Source of the DNA: Streptomyces sp. NBC_01224 | Lineage (GTDB): Bacteria > Actinomycetota > Actinomycetes > Streptomycetales > Streptomycetaceae | Reading direction: 5' to 3' | NCBI RefSeq assembly: GCF_036002945.1 | Contig: NZ_CP108529.1 | Coordinates: 3,038,001-3,102,000, forward strand | DNA length: 64,000 nt | Part shown: piece after piece, positions 62,073 to 64,000 of the stretch | Numbering within the stretch: position 1 is the stretch's first letter | Layout of the letters: each line of letters begins with the position of its first letter | Notes under the pieces: model-generated | The model's input: the letters and a program-made list of their open reading frames with translations, nothing else | What the model was told of the DNA's origin: nothing | Databases searched by the model: none | Made by a program: the position numbers and the translations under genes

Positions 62073-62750
62073 ATGAGACACCCCAGGACCGTCATGTCGG
62101 CCGTGGTCGGCCTCGGCTTCGGCCTCGCGGCCGCGCTGGGCACGGCACCCGCCATCGCCTCCTCTCCCGGCCCCGCCGCACCCCCCGCCGCCACCTCACA
62201 GGCCCACGCGGGCTACACCTCCGACTCCGGGTCGCACGAGAGCGCCGCCGCGAACAAGGCGTTCTTCGAGGCGGTCGCCAAGTCCGTCGCCAAGAAGCGG
62301 GCGGCGAACCCCGGCGCCCAGGCGGTCACCATCGTCTACAGCACCGCCAACGCGCCGAGCTTCCGCACCCAGATAGCCAACAGCGCGCAGATCTGGAACA
62401 GCTCGGTCTCCAACGTCCGGCTCCAGGAAGGCTCGAACGCCGACTTCGCCTACTACGAGGGCAACGACCCGAGCGGCTCGTACGCCAGCACCGACGGGCA
62501 CGGCAACGGCTACATCTTCCTCGACTACGCGCAGAACCAGCAGTACAACTCGACCCGCGTCACCGCGCACGAGACCGGTCATGTGCTCGGCCTGCCGGAT
62601 CACTACTCCGGTCCGTGCAGCGAGCTGATGTCGGGCGGCGGCCCCGGCACGTCCTGCACGAATCCCTACCCCAACACGAACGAGCGCAGCCGGGTGAACT
62701 ACCTGTGGCAGAACGGCTTCGCGGCCGCACTCGCCCGCAGCGGCTCCTGA
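62073..62750 (+). CDS. snpA: Snapalysin-family secreted zinc metalloprotease
   Basis: A 225-residue M7 protease. The signal peptide is about 1-29 (cleavage after AIA), followed by a short propeptide. The mature domain has the extended zinc motif H166-E-x-x-H170-x-x-G-x-x-D176 ([14 protein letters not shown]), the Asp being the third ligand characteristic of snapalysin. Two disulphide cysteines lie in [21 protein letters not shown] precedes ATG. It is a small neutral protease for extracellular protein breakdown. Confidence 0.95.
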   Translation: MRHPRTVMSAVVGLGFGLAAALGTAPAIASSPGPAAPPAATSQAHAGYTSDSGSHESAAANKAFFEAVAKSVAKKRAANPGAQAVTIVYSTANAPSFRTQIANSAQIWNSSVSNVRLQEGSNADFAYYEGNDPSGSYASTDGHGNGYIFLDYAQNQQYNSTRVTAHETGHVLGLPDHYSGPCSELMSGGGPGTSCTNPYPNTNERSRVNYLWQNGFAAALARSGS

Positions 62751-62941
62751 CCGCTGCCCGGCAGCTCAGCGGCACCGGGGGCCACCTCGTAGGACGGGGT
62801 GGCCCCTTGAGCCTCTGACGGACGGGTGAATGCTCGCCCCCGCTTGATCCGCCCGCAGCGAACGGGCCGGGCGTGCCACTCGTTCCGGGGGATGCTGGAA
62901 ACGGCCACCGCAGGCGGGCCGTCCCCCATGGAGGTACGAGC

Positions 62942-63412
62942 GTGAGCGAGCGTCCCGAATCCCTGTACGAAGCCGTCGGCGGCATGGACGCACTGCGCCG
63001 GCTGAGCAACACCTTCTACGACAACGTGCTGGCGGATCCGCTGCTCGCACCCGTCTTCGCGGATTTCACCCCGACCCATATCGAGCATGTCGCCGTCTGG
63101 CTGGCCGAGATCTTCGACGGTCCGGCCGGCTTCACCGGGCAACACGGCGGCCACCAGGCCCTGTTGCGCGCCCACCTCGGGCTGTCCATCACCGAGCCGC
63201 AGCGGCTGCGCTGGATGGAGCTGATGACGGACGCCGTCGAGAAGGAGCTCCCGGACGACGCGCTGCTGCGCCGCCGGGTCCTGGATTACTTCGACTGGGG
63301 CACGGGCGTCGCCCGCGACGTGTCGGCGTCCCCGGTCGGCGAGGACCTCGGCGATCCCGGCCCGACGCCGCGCTGGGGCTGGGACGGCCTGCGCCGGCCT
63401 ACGGGTTGTTGA
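62942..63412 (+). CDS. Group II truncated haemoglobin
   Basis: A 156-residue globin (trHbO type) with SLYEAVGGMDALRRLSNTFYDNVLADPLLAPVF and a proximal His in QHGGHQALLRAHLGLSI, then ITEPQRLRWMELMTDAV. It binds haem and oxygen or nitric oxide. The GTG 62942 start has GGAGG 8 nt before it. Its 3' end overlaps the convergent GntR gene by 14 nt. Confidence 0.9.
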   Translation: MSERPESLYEAVGGMDALRRLSNTFYDNVLADPLLAPVFADFTPTHIEHVAVWLAEIFDGPAGFTGQHGGHQALLRAHLGLSITEPQRLRWMELMTDAVEKELPDDALLRRRVLDYFDWGTGVARDVSASPVGEDLGDPGPTPRWGWDGLRRPTGC

Positions 63413-63758
63413 GTGCGGTACGGACCAGGGTCAGCAGCTCGTCCTCCGTCATCCCCAGCTCACGCGCGTCCGCGACCACTTCGCGTACGCGCTCCAGCAG
63501 CCGGGCCCGGTGCGGGGACGCGCCGCCGGTGACGACCGCACCGCGCCCCCGGCGCAGTTCGATCAGCCCCTCCTCGCGGAGCTGCTGATAACCCCGCAGC
63601 ACCGTATGGACATTGACCCCCAGGGAATCGGCGAGCACCCGGGCGGCGGGCAGACGCTCGCCCGGCACCACCGCCCCCTCGGTGACGGCGCGGCGCACGG
63701 ACGCCGCGATCTGATCACCGAGCGGCACGGTGGAGGTGGGATCGACCCGGAAGAGCAT
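63399..63758 (-). CDS. GntR-family regulator (YtrA-type)
   Basis: A 119-residue regulator with the GntR winged helix (PLGDQIAASVRRAVTEGAVVPGERLPAARVLADSLGVNVHTVLRGYQQLREEGLIELRRGRGAVV) and only a ~40-residue C-terminal helix pair, as in the YtrA subfamily. It follows a membrane-protein gene by 2 nt, and is likely its regulator in one operon. Confidence 0.92.
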   Translation of the reverse strand: MLFRVDPTSTVPLGDQIAASVRRAVTEGAVVPGERLPAARVLADSLGVNVHTVLRGYQQLREEGLIELRRGRGAVVTGGASPHRARLLERVREVVADARELGMTEDELLTLVRTALNNP

Positions 63759-63760
63759 GG

Positions 63761-64000
63761 TCAGTGCTCCGCTCGGCGCTCGTCGATGAGGGTGTTGAGG
63801 AGCGCGGCGCCGGTCGCCGAGTCGTCGACGGTCACCGCGAAGTCCCGGCCGCCGGCCAGTGTCGCCACAATTCCCTCACCGGAGCGGATCATGACACCAC
63901 TCCGTCCCGGACGGATGCGGTAGCCCCAGCCCCCGTACTCCGCAAGGGGGTTGATTTCCCTGCTGTTCGCGGCCTCGATCCGGTCGAGCGGCACTCTGAG
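63761..64000 (-). CDS. C-terminal part of a protein upstream of gntR (partial)
   Basis: The last 79 residues of a gene that starts beyond the window: DRIEAANSREINPLAEYGGWGYRIRP, then GVMIRSGEGIVATLAGGRDFAVTVDD. The segment is a PH-like beta domain found at the C-terminus of DUF1648-type membrane proteins, which are often cotranscribed with YtrA-type GntR regulators. The membrane part is outside the window, so the family is inferred. Confidence 0.6.
   Translation of the reverse strand, partial: LRVPLDRIEAANSREINPLAEYGGWGYRIRPGRSGVMIRSGEGIVATLAGGRDFAVTVDDSATGAALLNTLIDERRAEH

Noticed and set aside
1..64000. CRISPR arrays, rRNA and tRNA genes
   Set aside because: I saw no regularly spaced repeats with unique spacers and no recognisable tRNA or rRNA sequence; the integrase relic is not next to a visible tRNA.

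Overview
The window is about 70% GC with strong third-position GC bias and carries genes typical of Streptomyces: the fused 2-oxoglutarate dehydrogenase E1/E2, nickel superoxide dismutase with its processing protease, snapalysin with a divergent LysR regulator, SigE-family sigma factors and a PadR/DUF4097 pair. The order of the conserved genes (lon, spermidine-synthase-like, two-component system, kgd, then PadR, malic enzyme, amino-acid ABC transporter, sodX/sodN) matches the S. coelicolor core chromosome as I remember it. I take this as a core segment of a Streptomyces chromosome with accessory inserts.

Layout. 1-15.5 kb: tail of a polysaccharide deacetylase, lon with a HAIR-type operator, a truncated GNAT gene, a rhomboid-like membrane protein, an ECF sigma/anti-sigma/ABC exporter operon, a spermidine-synthase-like protein, a two-component system and kgd. 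15.6-37.5 kb: one 22-kb minus-strand block that belongs to the FxSxx-COOH peptide system and its NTP-dependent ternary conflict modules. 37.6-38.85 kb: a small DUF6104 gene and a scar region with gene fragments and the 3' end of a TnpB gene. 38.85-51.1 kb: core metabolic, transport and regulatory genes up to sodN. 51.1-52.3 kb: a frameshifted tyrosine recombinase. 52.3-64 kb: a mixed set of regulators, a secreted protein, an MFS exporter with TetR regulator, small enzymes, snapalysin, a truncated haemoglobin and a GntR regulator.

The most interesting part is 15.6-37.5 kb. Its centre is a three-gene RiPP unit: a 65-residue precursor ending F-N-N-A-F (an FxSxx-COOH-like tail with Asn at the Ser position), a radical SAM/SPASM cyclophane synthase (FxsB), and an HExxH protein of the peptide beta-hydroxylase type, translationally coupled to fxsB. 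It is flanked by two large TIR/NB-ARC/TPR proteins of the FxsT type and by two different ternary modules. One module has a CHAT protease, a ChlD-like vWA protein, a ChlI-like AAA ATPase and a small CU044_2847 (trypco1) protein. The other has a SAV_2336-type vWA/helical-repeat protein, a MoxR ATPase, a trypsin-VMAP-C protein and a second trypco1 protein. The two FxsT genes share a 1.18-kb block that is nearly identical at DNA level while their repeat regions differ, which suggests gene conversion or domain reuse.

My reading of the system, by inference from domain content, is a sensor-effector network. TIR/NB-ARC/TPR proteins and vWA/AAA switches would respond to a signal, two proteases would be the effectors, and a modified peptide would act as a signal, inhibitor or effector. 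The actual trigger and target cannot be read from the sequence.
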